Positions 1 through 8,684 of a DNA stretch of 64,000 nt are shown here, one piece after another. Location of the stretch: contig NZ_JAFCKH010000004.1 in assembly GCF_018130505.1 (NCBI RefSeq), forward strand, positions 248,001 through 312,000, read 5' to 3'. Each line of letters opens with the position of its first letter. Position 1 is the first letter of the stretch. Both the position numbers and the translations under genes were made by a program. The notes beneath the pieces are model-generated. The model made no database searches, had not been told where the DNA came from, and saw only the letters and a program-made list of their open reading frames with translations. Origin of the DNA: Bradyrhizobium tropiciagri (GTDB taxonomy: Bacteria > Pseudomonadota > Alphaproteobacteria > Rhizobiales > Xanthobacteraceae).

Positions 1-501
1 GGTGATGCAGTTGGTGACGGTCTCGGTGACCGGAGGCACCGTTCCTGGATGGCCGGCGATGCCGCACAGCTGCTTGGTGCGCTCATCGGCCGCCAGCATC
101 AGCACGTTCCAGTCGTCGAAGCCGATCAGGTCCATCGATGCATAGAGGAACGCGCCATGCTCGCCGTCCCAGATCGTGTGGTCGATCACCAGGAAGGGGA
201 CGGCGCGGCAGTAGCCGTAGCGGGCGGTGTTGTCGCGGTTGAATGCCTCGGCGCGCTGCTCGAGCCGGGTTCGCGCCGCGGCGAACATCGCGATGTAGTC
301 GTCTGCCGTCTTCCTGATGTTGCGCGGATCGTCGGGGTTGAAGCCGAGCTCGCGCAGCATCGAACCGATCTTCGGATCGTTCCAGATATCCTTCGGGAAG
401 ACGCGCGTGACGCCATCGTCATCCGGCGTCGGATGCGTCATCTCCCTGACTTCGGCAAGGCTGTACTGCTTCTTTCCGAACGTGATCCTGCGCCCAAACA
501 T
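1..501 (-). CDS. Unidentified protein, N-terminal 167 residues, cut by window edge
   Basis: An open minus-strand frame runs from an ATG at 501 off the left edge. An in-frame stop lies about 60 bases upstream of the ATG, and an AGAAGGCGG ribosome site sits about 5 bases before it. Codon use is typical of the genome (G/C in third positions). The visible protein starts MFGRRITFGKK, has an acidic-to-neutral helical stretch near residues 65-90, and then a hydrophobic segment around PFLVIDHTIWDG. No signal peptide or membrane helix is obvious. I do not recognise the family. It lies 161 bases downstream of the receiver/kinase gene on the same strand, so it may be a distal member of that cluster, but nothing in the protein shows a signalling role. 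Confidence 0.7.
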   Translation of the reverse strand, partial: MFGRRITFGKKQYSLAEVREMTHPTPDDDGVTRVFPKDIWNDPKIGSMLRELGFNPDDPRNIRKTADDYIAMFAAARTRLEQRAEAFNRDNTARYGYCRAVPFLVIDHTIWDGEHGAFLYASMDLIGFDDWNVLMLAADERTKQLCGIAGHPGTVPPVTETVTNCIT

Positions 502-662
502 CGTGACCGCCTTCTGCCAGAGCTGGTGGCGGGAGTATGGCGAAAGATGTCCAGATGTTTCTTAACCGGCCGGGAGGGCGGTGTTCCGATTGCGGAAGAG
601 GATAACGCTGCGGTTAACGCGAAGCGGACAAGTCGATCGAATGCGCCGCGATCGATCGCGCG

Positions 663-1754
663 CTATTTGGCGGCGACGCTGCTCGATTTCGCCAGCGCCG
701 GGCTGACGCGCGCAAACCGCACCACGAAGCGGGTGCCCTTGGGGGCCGGATCGCGCTCGACGCTGGCGTCGAGCTTGGCGGCCATCGCAGTGACGATGCG
801 CTGGCCCATGCCGGTGCCGCGCGGATTGGCCTTGTCGTCGAAGCCGACGCCCTGATCGCTGATCGACAGCACGACGTCGTCGCCCTGCGGCTTGAGCTCG
901 ACATGGATCGGCCCCGCGCCGTCAGGATAGGCGTATTTCACCGCGTTCATGACCAGCTCGTTGACGATGATGCCGATCGCGACCGCGCGGTCCGGGTCGA
1001 TCTCGATGGGGTCGGCGTGCAGCGTCAGCCGCGACATCTTGTTGCCCTCGGCCGAGCGGCGCAGGTCCTCGAGCAGCGCCTCGAGATACTGGTTGAGCAT
1101 CACCGTCTTGAAGTCGTGCGAGGTGTAGAGCCGGCGGTGCACCTGCGCGACCGCGGCGACGCGGCCCATCGCGTTGGTCAGCGCCGCCTTGACGTCGTCC
1201 TGGCTTGCGGAGTTGGCCTGCAGATGCAGCAGCGAGGCGATGATCTGCAGCGAGTTGCCGACGCGGTGATTGACCTCGCGCAGCAGCACCTCGCGCTCGG
1301 CGGCGAGCGCCGCATAGCGGTCGCGCGAGGCATGCACCTCGGCCTCGGCCTCGTCGCGCGCCTTCTGGATCGCCGCCTGCCGGATCGCGCCGTTGACCGC
1401 GACCTGGAGCAGGGGGATGAATTCGCCCCGGACGTCCTTGACCAGATAGTCGGCCGCGCCGGCCTTCAGCGCGGTCACCGCGATCGCCGAGTCCTGCGAG
1501 GCCGTGACGAACACCACCGGCGGCGCGTCGGCGATCTTCATGATCAGCTCGAGCGTCTCCAGCCCGTCGAGGCCAGGCATGTACTGATCCAGCGCGATGA
1601 CGTCGATGCCGCCCTGGGCAAGGCGATCGAGGCCGTCCTGGCCGTCGGCGGCGTGCACGACCTTGAAGCCGGCGCGCGTCAGCCTGCGTTCGACCAGGCG
1701 CGCCAGCGCCGCGTCGTCGTCGATATAGAGCAGGGTCGGCGTCTCGCTGGTCAT
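663..1754 (-). CDS. Receiver domain/HisKA_2-type histidine kinase (hybrid, soluble)
   Basis: A 363-residue protein with an N-terminal receiver domain (acidic pocket at residues 12-14, phospho-acceptor Asp56 in ALDQYMPG, conserved Lys in ADYLVKD). A coiled linker (about 130-155) leads to a HisKA_2 dimerisation and phosphorylation region (REVNHRVGNSLQ, His163) and a HATPase_c domain with an N-box (VNELVMNAVKYAYP) and G-boxes (DQGVGFD, GTGMG). Such kinases are soluble and usually phosphorylate stand-alone receivers or general-stress regulators. I chose the ATG at 1754 because it overlaps the stop of the upstream receiver gene by four bases (ATGA), which implies translational coupling. The longer open frame extends into that gene and is not credible. 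It probably receives phosphate from, or passes it to, the two neighbouring proteins; the direction is inference. Confidence 0.9.
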   Translation of the reverse strand: MTSETPTLLYIDDDAALARLVERRLTRAGFKVVHAADGQDGLDRLAQGGIDVIALDQYMPGLDGLETLELIMKIADAPPVVFVTASQDSAIAVTALKAGAADYLVKDVRGEFIPLLQVAVNGAIRQAAIQKARDEAEAEVHASRDRYAALAAEREVLLREVNHRVGNSLQIIASLLHLQANSASQDDVKAALTNAMGRVAAVAQVHRRLYTSHDFKTVMLNQYLEALLEDLRRSAEGNKMSRLTLHADPIEIDPDRAVAIGIIVNELVMNAVKYAYPDGAGPIHVELKPQGDDVVLSISDQGVGFDDKANPRGTGMGQRIVTAMAAKLDASVERDPAPKGTRFVVRFARVSPALAKSSSVAAK

Positions 1755-2188
1755 AAAGCTGGCGGAACCTGAATCACGGAGAAGAACAGGCCAAGCTGGC
1801 GAATGGCGTTGGCGAAGCTTTCGTAGTTCACCGGCTTGGTGATGTAGACGTTGCAGCCGAGTTCGTAGCAACGCTTGATTTCCTGCGAGTCGTCGGTCGT
1901 GGTCAGCACGACCACCGGCGTCGACTTGAGGAACTTGTTTTCCTTGACCCGCTTCAGAATATCGATGCCGGTCATGTCAGGCAGATTGAGGTCGAGCAGG
2001 ATGAGCAGCGCCTGGCCCTTGCGGTCGGCGGCGGTGCCATCTTTGCCGAACAGATAGTCCACGGCCGCTGTACCGTTGGTGAACGGAACGATCGCATTGT
2101 TGACACCCGAGCGCCGGATATTCCGCTCAATCAGGCGGGCATGGCCCTCATCGTCCTCGATCATGATGATGGTGACTGGATCGCTCAT
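1751..2188 (-). CDS. Single-domain response regulator (Rcp1/CheY-like)
   Basis: A 145-residue receiver with no output domain. It has acidic residues at 11-12 (MIEDDEGH), phospho-acceptor Asp66 (LLDLNLPD), the Thr pair in VVVLTTTDD and the conserved Lys in VYITKPV. The long loop before the phospho-site and the ELGCNVYITKPV signature resemble Rcp1-type regulators, which partner with phytochrome or CHASE3-type kinases. It overlaps the upstream kinase by four bases and the downstream receiver/kinase by four bases, so the three are read from one coupled message. It is probably the phosphotransfer link between the membrane kinase and the soluble hybrid kinase. Confidence 0.92.
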   Translation of the reverse strand: MSDPVTIIMIEDDEGHARLIERNIRRSGVNNAIVPFTNGTAAVDYLFGKDGTAADRKGQALLILLDLNLPDMTGIDILKRVKENKFLKSTPVVVLTTTDDSQEIKRCYELGCNVYITKPVNYESFANAIRQLGLFFSVIQVPPAL

Positions 2189-3717
2189 GACTCTTTATCC
2201 CGGTGCTTGCCTGTCCATTTGATAGGCAGTGTTATCGTGAAGGTGCTGCCGTTGTGAAGTTCCGAAGCTACCGACATGGTGCCGCCTAGTCTGCGCACAA
2301 GTGCGCGGACATGGGCAAGGCCGATGCCCTGGCCGGGCTTGTCCTGGGTTCCGGCGCGGCGAAACAGGTCGAAAATGCGCTGATGGTCCTTCGGATCGAT
2401 GCCGCGGCCGTTGTCCGCGACCTCGAAAATCGCAAAGCCGAGCTTGGTGCGGCCGCCGATCGAGATCTCGCCGGGGACGCCGTCCTTGAGGTATTTCAGC
2501 GCATTGTCGATCAGGTTGGAAAAGATCTGCTCCAGCGCCAGGCGGTCGCTGACCAGGGCGGGCAACACGCCGACGTTGATGGTGGCATTGGCTTCGCTCG
2601 CCTGATGCGCGACTGTCCTGACGATGCCCTCGATCAGCTCGCGGATGTCGATCCGCTCCGGCTTGAACTCGCGGCGGCCCTCGCGCGTGAGGTTGAGGAT
2701 CGCGCTGATCAGCCGGTCCATCTTGGCGATCGAGGATTTGATGAAGCCGAGCGACTCGTTGAAGTCCTCGGAGAGCTGCTTGTCCGCGCCTTCCAGCTCG
2801 GGCTCCGCCGTGTCGGTGGCGTCATCCGGCATCGCCGGCGCCGGCGAGGCGGCGCGATTGAGGCTGGCGATGCGCTTGAAGATGTCGCCGCGCAATTCCT
2901 CGAGCTCGCTGGTGAAGCCCATGATGTTGACCAGCGGCGAACGCAGATCGTGGCTGACGATATAGGCGAAGCGCTGGATCTCCTCGTTGGCCTCGCGCAG
3001 GTCGGCGGTGCGTTCGTCCACGGTGGTTTCGAGCGTGACGTTGACGTCGCGCAGCTTCGCCTCGGCGTCGTCGCGCGCCCGCGACGATCCCCGTAGCAGG
3101 AAGATCGAGAAGCCGGCGAGCGCCAGCACCATGCAGGAGCCCGCGATGGTGACCGAGGAGGCCAGCACCTGGGTCTTGTCCGCGGTGAGCGTACGCTGCG
3201 CGAACAGACGTTCCTCTTCGGCACGCATGCTCGCGGCGACGTCGCGGATGCTGGCATCGGACGAGCTGGCCGCGGCCTCGCGCACCAGCGCGGTGGCATT
3301 GTCGGGTTCGTTCTGCTTGAGAAATTCCATCTCGCGGCGAAACTGCTCCAGCCGTTCCGCCGTGGCAGTCCGCAGCTTGCCGATGTTCGCAACTTGCGGC
3401 GGATTGTCGGCGGTCAGCCGTGCCAGCTGGTCGACATAGGGGGCGACATTGGCCACCGCCGCGTCGTGCTCCTCGAGAAAGCGCGGCCAGCGGGTCAGGA
3501 GATAGGCGCGGGCGGCACTCTCTGCGCGGCGGACTTCGAGCAGCAGGTTCGAAATCTGGTTCTCGACCTCGATCGTGTGCACGACGAGGGCGTTGTCCTC
3601 GCGCGCCTTGTTGACCAGCAGCACGGAGGCCACGCTGACCGCGACCAGCACGACGAAGCCCGCCGACAGCAGCAGGATTTGCAGTGCAGTGCGGCGTCGT
3701 GAAATCGCCGTCAGCAT
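2185..3717 (-). CDS. Membrane CHASE3 sensor histidine kinase
   Basis: A 510-residue kinase. Membrane helix 1 is near residues 13-35. A periplasmic four-helix CHASE3 sensor spans about 40-180 (VRRAESAARAYLLT signature), and helix 2 is near 188-208. A short coiled coil precedes a HisKA domain with the phospho-site His256 in YIVSHDLRSP, then a HATPase_c domain (N-box FSNLIDNALKYL, G1 VADNGRGID, G2 GQGIGLAHV). The HisKA sequence is of the kind found in phytochrome-like kinases that use Rcp1-type receivers, which fits the receiver encoded directly after it with a four-base overlap. An acidic Ala/Pro-rich insert of roughly 30 residues (PAPAMPDDATDTAEPELEG) lies between the HisKA helices, which is longer than usual. 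The signal is unknown. Confidence 0.92.
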   Translation of the reverse strand: MLTAISRRRTALQILLLSAGFVVLVAVSVASVLLVNKAREDNALVVHTIEVENQISNLLLEVRRAESAARAYLLTRWPRFLEEHDAAVANVAPYVDQLARLTADNPPQVANIGKLRTATAERLEQFRREMEFLKQNEPDNATALVREAAASSSDASIRDVAASMRAEEERLFAQRTLTADKTQVLASSVTIAGSCMVLALAGFSIFLLRGSSRARDDAEAKLRDVNVTLETTVDERTADLREANEEIQRFAYIVSHDLRSPLVNIMGFTSELEELRGDIFKRIASLNRAASPAPAMPDDATDTAEPELEGADKQLSEDFNESLGFIKSSIAKMDRLISAILNLTREGRREFKPERIDIRELIEGIVRTVAHQASEANATINVGVLPALVSDRLALEQIFSNLIDNALKYLKDGVPGEISIGGRTKLGFAIFEVADNGRGIDPKDHQRIFDLFRRAGTQDKPGQGIGLAHVRALVRRLGGTMSVASELHNGSTFTITLPIKWTGKHRDKES

Positions 3718-3826
3718 CGGCTCGTCAAATGAATGGAGGTCAACCCGTCCCCGCAGAAAATCATCAACCCGATAATACGCCTGAGCGGCGATTGGGTTCC
3801 ACGGGACGTGGGAATTATTTCTGGGA

Positions 3827-5185
3827 TTATTTCTGAGCGTCGCCGGTCTGCCCGGCCAGATACTGCTCCAGCCAATGAATGTGGTAGTCGCCGTCGATGA
3901 TGGCGGGCTCGCGGACCAGCGCGCGGAAGAGCGGCAGCGTCGTCTCGATGCCGTCGACCACCATCTCGTCCAGCGCGCGGCGCAACCGCATCAGGCATTC
4001 GCCGCGGGTCTTGCCGTGCACGATCAACTTGCCGACCAGCGAATCGTAATAGGGCGGAATCACGTAGCCCTGGTAGACGGCGGAATCGATCCGCACCCCG
4101 AGGCCGCCCGGCGGGTGGAATTGCGAGATCCGTCCCGGCGAGGGCCGGAAGGTCTGCGGGTTCTCCGCATTGATGCGGCATTCGATGGCGTGGCCGATGA
4201 TCGCGATCTCGTCCTGCTTCGCCGGCAGCTCGCCACCGGCGGCGATCCGGATCTGCTCCAGCACCAGATCGATATCGGTGATGCTTTCGGTGACGGGATG
4301 CTCGACCTGGATGCGGGTGTTCATCTCGATGAAATAGAACTCGCCATCCTCGTAGAGGAATTCGATGGTGCCGACGCCGAGATACTTCATGTCCCGCATC
4401 GCCTTGGCGCAGGTCTCGCCGATCCTGGCGCGCGCGGCCGCGGCGAGCACCGGCGAGGGGCCTTCTTCCCAGACCTTCTGGTGGCGGCGCTGCAGCGAGC
4501 AGTCGCGCTCGCCGAGATGGATGGCGCCGCCGCGGCCGTCGCCGAGAATCTGGATCTCGATGTGGCGCGGCTTCTGCAGGTATTTTTCCAGATAGACCGA
4601 GGCGTCGCCGAACGCGGACTTGGCCTCGTTGGCCGCGGTCGACAGCGCCAGCGCCAGATCGGCCTCGGAGTGGGCGACCTTCATGCCGCGGCCGCCGCCG
4701 CCGGCCGCAGCCTTGACCAGCACCGGGAAGCCGATCTGTTTGGCGATTGCCATCGCGTCGTCGTCGGACGTCACCGCGCCGTCGGAGCCGGGCACCACGG
4801 GAATGCCGAGCCGCTTGGCGGTCTTCTTGGCCTCGATCTTGTCGCCCATCAGGCGGATGTGCTCGGCCTTCGGGCCGATGAAATCGAGGTTGTGGTCGGC
4901 GAGGATCTCGGCGAAGCGGGCGTTCTCGGACAGGAAGCCGTAGCCGGGATGCACGGCGTCGGCGCCGGTAATCTCGCAGGCCGCCAGCAGCGCGGGGACG
5001 TTGAGGTAGGAATCCTTCGACGGCGGCGGGCCGATGCACACGCTCTCGTCGGCGAGCCGCACATGCATCGCGTCGGCGTCGGCGGTGGAGTGCACCGCGA
5101 CGGTGGAGATGCCGAGCTCCTTGCACGCCCGCAGGACGCGAAGCGCGATCTCGCCGCGATTGGCTATGAGGATCTTGTCGAACAT
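3827..5185 (-). CDS. accC: Acetyl-CoA carboxylase, biotin carboxylase subunit
   Basis: A 452-residue ATP-grasp enzyme of the usual family length. It carboxylates the biotin carried by AccB, using bicarbonate and ATP, as the first half-reaction of fatty acid synthesis. Visible signatures are the N-terminal [16 protein letters not shown], the Gly-rich ATP loop [10 protein letters not shown] near residue 165, the bicarbonate/biotin region [17 protein letters not shown], the metal-binding [16 protein letters not shown] and the C-terminal B-C domain. It lies 25 bases downstream of accB on the same strand, the arrangement expected for one operon with aroQ. About 110 bases separate it from the downstream kinase gene, so the signalling cluster is probably transcribed separately. 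Confidence 0.98.
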   Translation of the reverse strand: MFDKILIANRGEIALRVLRACKELGISTVAVHSTADADAMHVRLADESVCIGPPPSKDSYLNVPALLAACEITGADAVHPGYGFLSENARFAEILADHNLDFIGPKAEHIRLMGDKIEAKKTAKRLGIPVVPGSDGAVTSDDDAMAIAKQIGFPVLVKAAAGGGGRGMKVAHSEADLALALSTAANEAKSAFGDASVYLEKYLQKPRHIEIQILGDGRGGAIHLGERDCSLQRRHQKVWEEGPSPVLAAAARARIGETCAKAMRDMKYLGVGTIEFLYEDGEFYFIEMNTRIQVEHPVTESITDIDLVLEQIRIAAGGELPAKQDEIAIIGHAIECRINAENPQTFRPSPGRISQFHPPGGLGVRIDSAVYQGYVIPPYYDSLVGKLIVHGKTRGECLMRLRRALDEMVVDGIETTLPLFRALVREPAIIDGDYHIHWLEQYLAGQTGDAQK

Positions 5186-5210
5186 CGCAGCGCCTGACGT
5201 TGACGAAATG

Positions 5211-5723
5211 CTACTCGATAATGACCAGCGGCTCGCCGAACTCGACGGGCTGGCCGTCCTCGACGAGGAGCTGGGTCACCGTGCCTGCGCGCGGTGACGG
5301 GATCTGGTTCATCGTCTTCATCGCTTCGATGATCAGCAGCGTCTGGCCGGCGGTGACCTTCGAGCCGACCTCGATGAACGGCTTCGCGCCCGGCTCCGGC
5401 GCCCAATAGGCGGTGCCGACCATCGGCGAGGGGACGACGCCCGGATGTTTCGCGAAGTCGGTGGCAGCGGCCGCAGTCGCCGCGGCCGCGACGGCGGGCA
5501 TCGCAACCGCCTGAACGGCGGCGGCGGGCACGGACGCGGCGATGCTGATGTTGCGGGCGACGCGGACGCGCAGGCCGGCGCGCTCGATCTCGATCTCGGT
5601 GAGGTTGGTCTCGGCGAGCAGCAGCGCGAGCTCGCGAATGAGCGCGCTGTCGTCGCTCGTGCCCTCGCTCTTAACGTCCGCCTTGGTTTTTGCGGCTGAT
5701 TTATCGTCTGGCTGGCGCGCCAT
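5211..5723 (-). CDS. accB: Biotin carboxyl carrier protein of acetyl-CoA carboxylase
   Basis: A 170-residue protein with three parts: an N-terminal helical interaction segment (about 20-60, [20 protein letters not shown]), a flexible Ala/Pro/Val-rich linker (about 62-95), and a biotinyl-lipoyl domain. The acceptor lysine is Lys136 in EAMKTMNQI; the Met either side of Lys is conserved, and Thr replaces the Leu/Met common elsewhere. The thumb region typical of AccB is present around [14 protein letters not shown]. It swings carboxybiotin between AccC and the AccDA transferase. It is placed between aroQ and accC on the same strand. Confidence 0.97.
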   Translation of the reverse strand: MARQPDDKSAAKTKADVKSEGTSDDSALIRELALLLAETNLTEIEIERAGLRVRVARNISIAASVPAAAVQAVAMPAVAAAATAAAATDFAKHPGVVPSPMVGTAYWAPEPGAKPFIEVGSKVTAGQTLLIIEAMKTMNQIPSPRAGTVTQLLVEDGQPVEFGEPLVIIE

Positions 5724-5775
5724 GATCTATGATCCGGAATCTCTGTCTGGTGACGGGGAACGTCAGGATTGGCGA

Positions 5776-6237
5776 TTAAGTCGTTGCTTTGGCGCCGATC
5801 TTGGTGGCGAGCCCGATGATCGCGAGGCGGTAGCCATCGATGCCGAAACCGCAAAGCGACGCGAACGCGGCTTTAGCAGTGAACGAGTGGTGCCGGAAGC
5901 TCTCCCGGGCGTGGATATTGCTGATATGGACCTCGACGGTCGGGATTTTCACGGCGACCAGCGCGTCGTGCAGCGCGATCGAGGTATGGGAATAGCCGCC
6001 GGCGTTGATGATGATGCCGACCGCCTTCTTGGCGTGGGCATCGTGGATGAAGTCGATCAGCTCGCCCTCGCGGTTGGACTGCCGGCAATCGGCGATGAGG
6101 CCGAACTGCTTTGCGGTGTCCACGCACAACTTCTCGACGTCGCCGAGGTTGGCATGGCCGTAGGTCTCGGGCTCGCGCGTCCCCAGCATGTTCAGGTTCG
6201 GCCCGTTCAGGACATAGATCGTTCCGGCAGCAGCCAT
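5776..6237 (-). CDS. aroQ: 3-dehydroquinate dehydratase, type II
   Basis: A 153-residue enzyme of the shikimate pathway that converts 3-dehydroquinate to 3-dehydroshikimate; type II enzymes form dodecamers. Motifs seen are [21 protein letters not shown] (catalytic Arg21 and Tyr26), [17 protein letters not shown] and [18 protein letters not shown] chose the internal ATG at 6237 because it gives the normal family length and starts just before the first beta strand. The longer frame from 6285 adds 16 residues with no family support. It is followed after 52 bases by accB; this linkage is common in alphaproteobacteria. Confidence 0.95.
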   Translation of the reverse strand: MAAAGTIYVLNGPNLNMLGTREPETYGHANLGDVEKLCVDTAKQFGLIADCRQSNREGELIDFIHDAHAKKAVGIIINAGGYSHTSIALHDALVAVKIPTVEVHISNIHARESFRHHSFTAKAAFASLCGFGIDGYRLAIIGLATKIGAKATT

Positions 6238-6464
6238 TTCCACAGGTTCCAGCGCAGGTGAAGTGGGCCGGGTTATAGGTAACAACCGGCGTCAGGGGAA
6301 GCCTTTAGGTTGGTTCTGAACGTCTTCAACAGCTTCGTCCCGGCTGTCAGACAGGCGCCGTAACCTACGGAAAACGCTGATTAACCAAACTTTGCGGACC
6401 TGTGCCTTCGGGGGCCCGGTCGGCCCGGTCATCCACTGCCGGAACCGGGAGGCGGCCCCAGCAA

Positions 6465-6489
6465 AACCCCGCCCAACGGGGGCGGGGTT
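6465..6489 (-). terminator. Rho-independent terminator of the DUF1236 gene
   Basis: A ten-base-pair perfect stem (AACCCCGCCC with GGGCGGGGTT) and a five-base loop, followed on the minus strand by a short run of T. It begins about 48 bases after the stop of the minus-strand gene ending at 6537, which it most likely terminates. The remaining ~220 bases up to aroQ show no other feature. Confidence 0.75.
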
Positions 6490-6536
6490 CGCATTGCGGC
6501 GAGGGCGCATCAAGCCGCCCTCGCATCGAGGCCGGT

Positions 6537-7343
6537 TTAGCCCTCGATGATGTAGACGATCTCATGGGTCTCCGGCTGCACGATCACGTAGCGACCCTTG
6601 ACCAAGATCACCTGGTAGCCGCGCCACTGCGGATAGATCGCAACGACGCGCTCCGGCACCGGATAGAAGTGGACGCTGGCCGGGACGCGCGTGCCGACCG
6701 AGACGTTGAAGTTCACGTTGTTGACCTCAGTGATCTTCTCCGACCTGATCGCGGTCGAGATCTCGGTGCGCTTCTCCGCGGGCGGAGCCGCGGTGGCCGA
6801 CGTCGCCGCGTTGCCGGTCGTGGTCTGCGTGCGGCTGGTGTCGTTGGTCTGCGCGCGGTTGGTGTCCGTCCCGCTCTTGGTCTGGGCGTTCTGGTTGGTC
6901 GTGGCACCGCTCTTGTCGCGCTGCTCGGCCTTCATGTTACCGGACTTATCGCGCTCCTCGGCCTTCATGTTGCCGCTCTTGTCGCGGCCTTCGGCCTTCA
7001 TGTCCTTGGAGCCCTTGGCTCCTTCATTCTCCGAGCTCATGCCCTTCGAATGCTGGGTGCTGTCCTGCGCACCCTTGGAGGCGGCGCCGGACTTGTCGGA
7101 CTCCGACTTCATGCCCGATTCACTCTGGCCGGGACGGGACTGACCGGTCGTCGAATGCTCGGAACCCTTCTTGTTGGTGTCCGAGTCACGCTGCATGCTG
7201 CCACCCGACGGCGCGTTGTGCTGCATCGTCGCGCCGCCGCCGGCACCCGGTGATTCCTTGCCGCCGGTGCCCTGCGCGTTCGCAAAGCCTGCACCGGCGA
7301 TGAGAGCCGCCGCGGCGACCGAAATCAGGAAGCGATTTGTCAT
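6537..7343 (-). CDS. Secreted DUF1236 protein with tandem Lys/Asp-rich repeats
   Basis: A 268-residue protein. Residues 1-23 are a clear Sec signal peptide ending in FANA before Gln24. The middle (about 25-200) is low in complexity, very hydrophilic and rich in Ser, Lys, Asp, Gly and Thr. At residues 115-147 it has three consecutive 11-residue repeats of the form MKAE-x-RDKSGN. The C-terminal ~70 residues (NFNVSVGTRVPASVHFYPVPERVV through VIVQPETHEIVYIIEG) match the DUF1236 domain common in Bradyrhizobium exported proteins of unknown function. The start at 7343 is set by an AGGAGG ribosome site and the signal peptide; the longer open frame upstream is not coding. Function is unknown; export with an unstructured, possibly stress-related linker is inference. 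Confidence 0.88.
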   Translation of the reverse strand: MTNRFLISVAAAALIAGAGFANAQGTGGKESPGAGGGATMQHNAPSGGSMQRDSDTNKKGSEHSTTGQSRPGQSESGMKSESDKSGAASKGAQDSTQHSKGMSSENEGAKGSKDMKAEGRDKSGNMKAEERDKSGNMKAEQRDKSGATTNQNAQTKSGTDTNRAQTNDTSRTQTTTGNAATSATAAPPAEKRTEISTAIRSEKITEVNNVNFNVSVGTRVPASVHFYPVPERVVAIYPQWRGYQVILVKGRYVIVQPETHEIVYIIEG

Positions 7344-7465
7344 GGAATTCCTCCTCACGTGTCTGCATTGCCCGCGCCGACAACGGAGGAAAGTGCGCGA
7401 TGTTCCTCGCGATTTATGGTTCCGCGCAGCTTGTTTGGTGAATGCGCGATGAACGCGAAACCGCT

Positions 7466-7711
7466 TCAGCCGCAGGCCCAATCGAACTCCAGGCTCGCGA
7501 GATCGAGCTGGCCATTGCCCCCACCAAAGTTGAAGCCGCCGAAATATTCTTCGATCTCGAGATAGGTCGGGCTGTATTTCGGCGTCCACTGATTCGGGAA
7601 CATCGTGCCGCCGAGATGGTTGCGACCATGTAGCCGCTGCAACCCGCGCGCCTTGCCGTCCAGCGAGTAGGGCGCGACGTAGCATGGGCAGCTTTCGTGA
7701 TGGCGATGGCC
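7466..7711 (-). CDS. Small orphan reading frame or gene remnant
   Basis: A minus-strand frame ending at 7466 has genome-like codon use over about 75 codons. It encodes a plausible aromatic-rich segment (CYVAPYSLDGK, GTMFPNQWTPKY, LEIEEYFGGFNF) ending LEFDWACG. No convincing start exists: the only in-frame start-type codon upstream is a TTG at 7756, which lies inside the terminator of the next gene, and codon bias fades before it. I give the coding-looking part only. It may be a short protein with an unusual start, or the 3' end of a decayed gene. The family is not recognised. It sits between the DUF1236 gene and the DsbA-like gene; the rest of 7344-7817 shows only that terminator. Confidence 0.35.
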   Translation of the reverse strand, partial: GHRHHESCPCYVAPYSLDGKARGLQRLHGRNHLGGTMFPNQWTPKYSPTYLEIEEYFGGFNFGGGNGQLDLASLEFDWACG

Positions 7712-7753
7712 CTTTGTTGCAGCTCGCGCGGACGTGGTTCGGAACGCGCGCAA

Positions 7754-7782
7754 CAAAAAATCCGGCTGCGTGGCAGCCGGAT
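7754..7782 (-). terminator. Rho-independent terminator of the DsbA-like gene
   Basis: A perfect ten-base-pair stem (ATCCGGCTGC with GCAGCCGGAT) and a three-base loop are followed on the minus strand by six T. It starts about 35 bases after the stop of the minus-strand DsbA-like gene. Confidence 0.9.
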
Positions 7783-7817
7783 CTCCTGAAGCGCGACGTG
7801 AGTAGTTGATACGGCAA

Positions 7818-8585
7818 TCAGCAGGTCGCCTTGCCGCAGCGCGCGATGCCGATCTTCTCCTTGAGATTGTCGACGCCGACCGCGCCGATCACGACCTGCT
7901 TGCCGATCACGTAGCTCGGCGTGCCGTTCATGCCCATGGATTCGGCGAGGCGGAAATTCTCCTCGATGGTCGCCTTGACCTCGGGGCTCGCCATGTCCTT
8001 CTCGAGCTTGGCCATGTCGACGCCGACTTCCTTGGCGACGGCCAGCGCGCGCGCCTTGTCGGCGGCACCGCGGCCGCCGAGCAGCTTCTGGTGGAAGTCG
8101 AGATACTTCTTGCCGGTCGGATCCTGCATGCGCACCGCGACCGCAACCTGCGCGGCCTCGACCGAGCCCTGGCTCAGCACCGGGAATTCCTTCAACACGA
8201 CCTTCAGCTTCGGGTCGGCCTTCATCAGCTCGAGCATGTCGGTCATCGCGCGCTTGCAGTAGCCGCAATTGTAATCGAAGAACTCGACGAAGGTGACGTC
8301 GCCGTCCTTGTTGCCGACGGTGACGCCGCGCGGCGAATTGAAGATGGTGTCGGCATTCTTGGCGACGCTCTGCTCATGCTTCTCGGCCTCGGCCGCGGCC
8401 TGCCGCTTGCTGAGCTCGTTCATTGCCTCCTCGAGCACCTCGGGATGCGCGATCAGGTAGTTGCGCACGATGGTCTCGATGTCGCCGCGCTGGGTGTCGG
8501 TGAAGCTCTGGGCGGATGCCGAAAGCGGCGCGGCGCAAACGCCGAGCGCGAGCAGGACAGGGGCAAGAAAGCGAAGCGCTGGCAT
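7818..8585 (-). CDS. Periplasmic DsbA-family (Com1/ScsC-like) thiol oxidoreductase
   Basis: A 255-residue protein with a signal peptide (about 1-26, ending SASAQ). A helical N-terminal region (about 28-80, with LIAHPEVLEEAM, typical of Com1/ScsC-type proteins) precedes a thioredoxin-like DsbA domain. The redox motif is CGYC (Cys107, Cys110) in FFDYNCGYCKRA, and the cis-proline loop is GTPSYVIG. It is likely to form or isomerise disulfides in exported proteins. An additional Cys pair (Cys250, Cys255) ends the protein and could be a structural or regulatory disulfide. It is monocistronic by its own terminator. Confidence 0.92.
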   Translation of the reverse strand: MPALRFLAPVLLALGVCAAPLSASAQSFTDTQRGDIETIVRNYLIAHPEVLEEAMNELSKRQAAAEAEKHEQSVAKNADTIFNSPRGVTVGNKDGDVTFVEFFDYNCGYCKRAMTDMLELMKADPKLKVVLKEFPVLSQGSVEAAQVAVAVRMQDPTGKKYLDFHQKLLGGRGAADKARALAVAKEVGVDMAKLEKDMASPEVKATIEENFRLAESMGMNGTPSYVIGKQVVIGAVGVDNLKEKIGIARCGKATC

Positions 8586-8684
8586 GACAAAATCCTTGTT
8601 CGGCGTGGCTCGAAAGATGCCCGGGAAGACTGCCGGGAAAGTGAGCCGGTTGCGGTGATCGTTGTATGGAACTTGCGTTTATTT

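Noticed and set aside
3875-5197. Long plus-strand frame opposite accC
   Set aside because: Its product is an Asp/His/Val-rich shadow with no family signature; accC on the other strand is certain.
5333-5854. Arg-rich minus-strand frame overlapping accB
   Set aside because: It is an off-frame shadow of accB, and extends beyond its start without a ribosome site.
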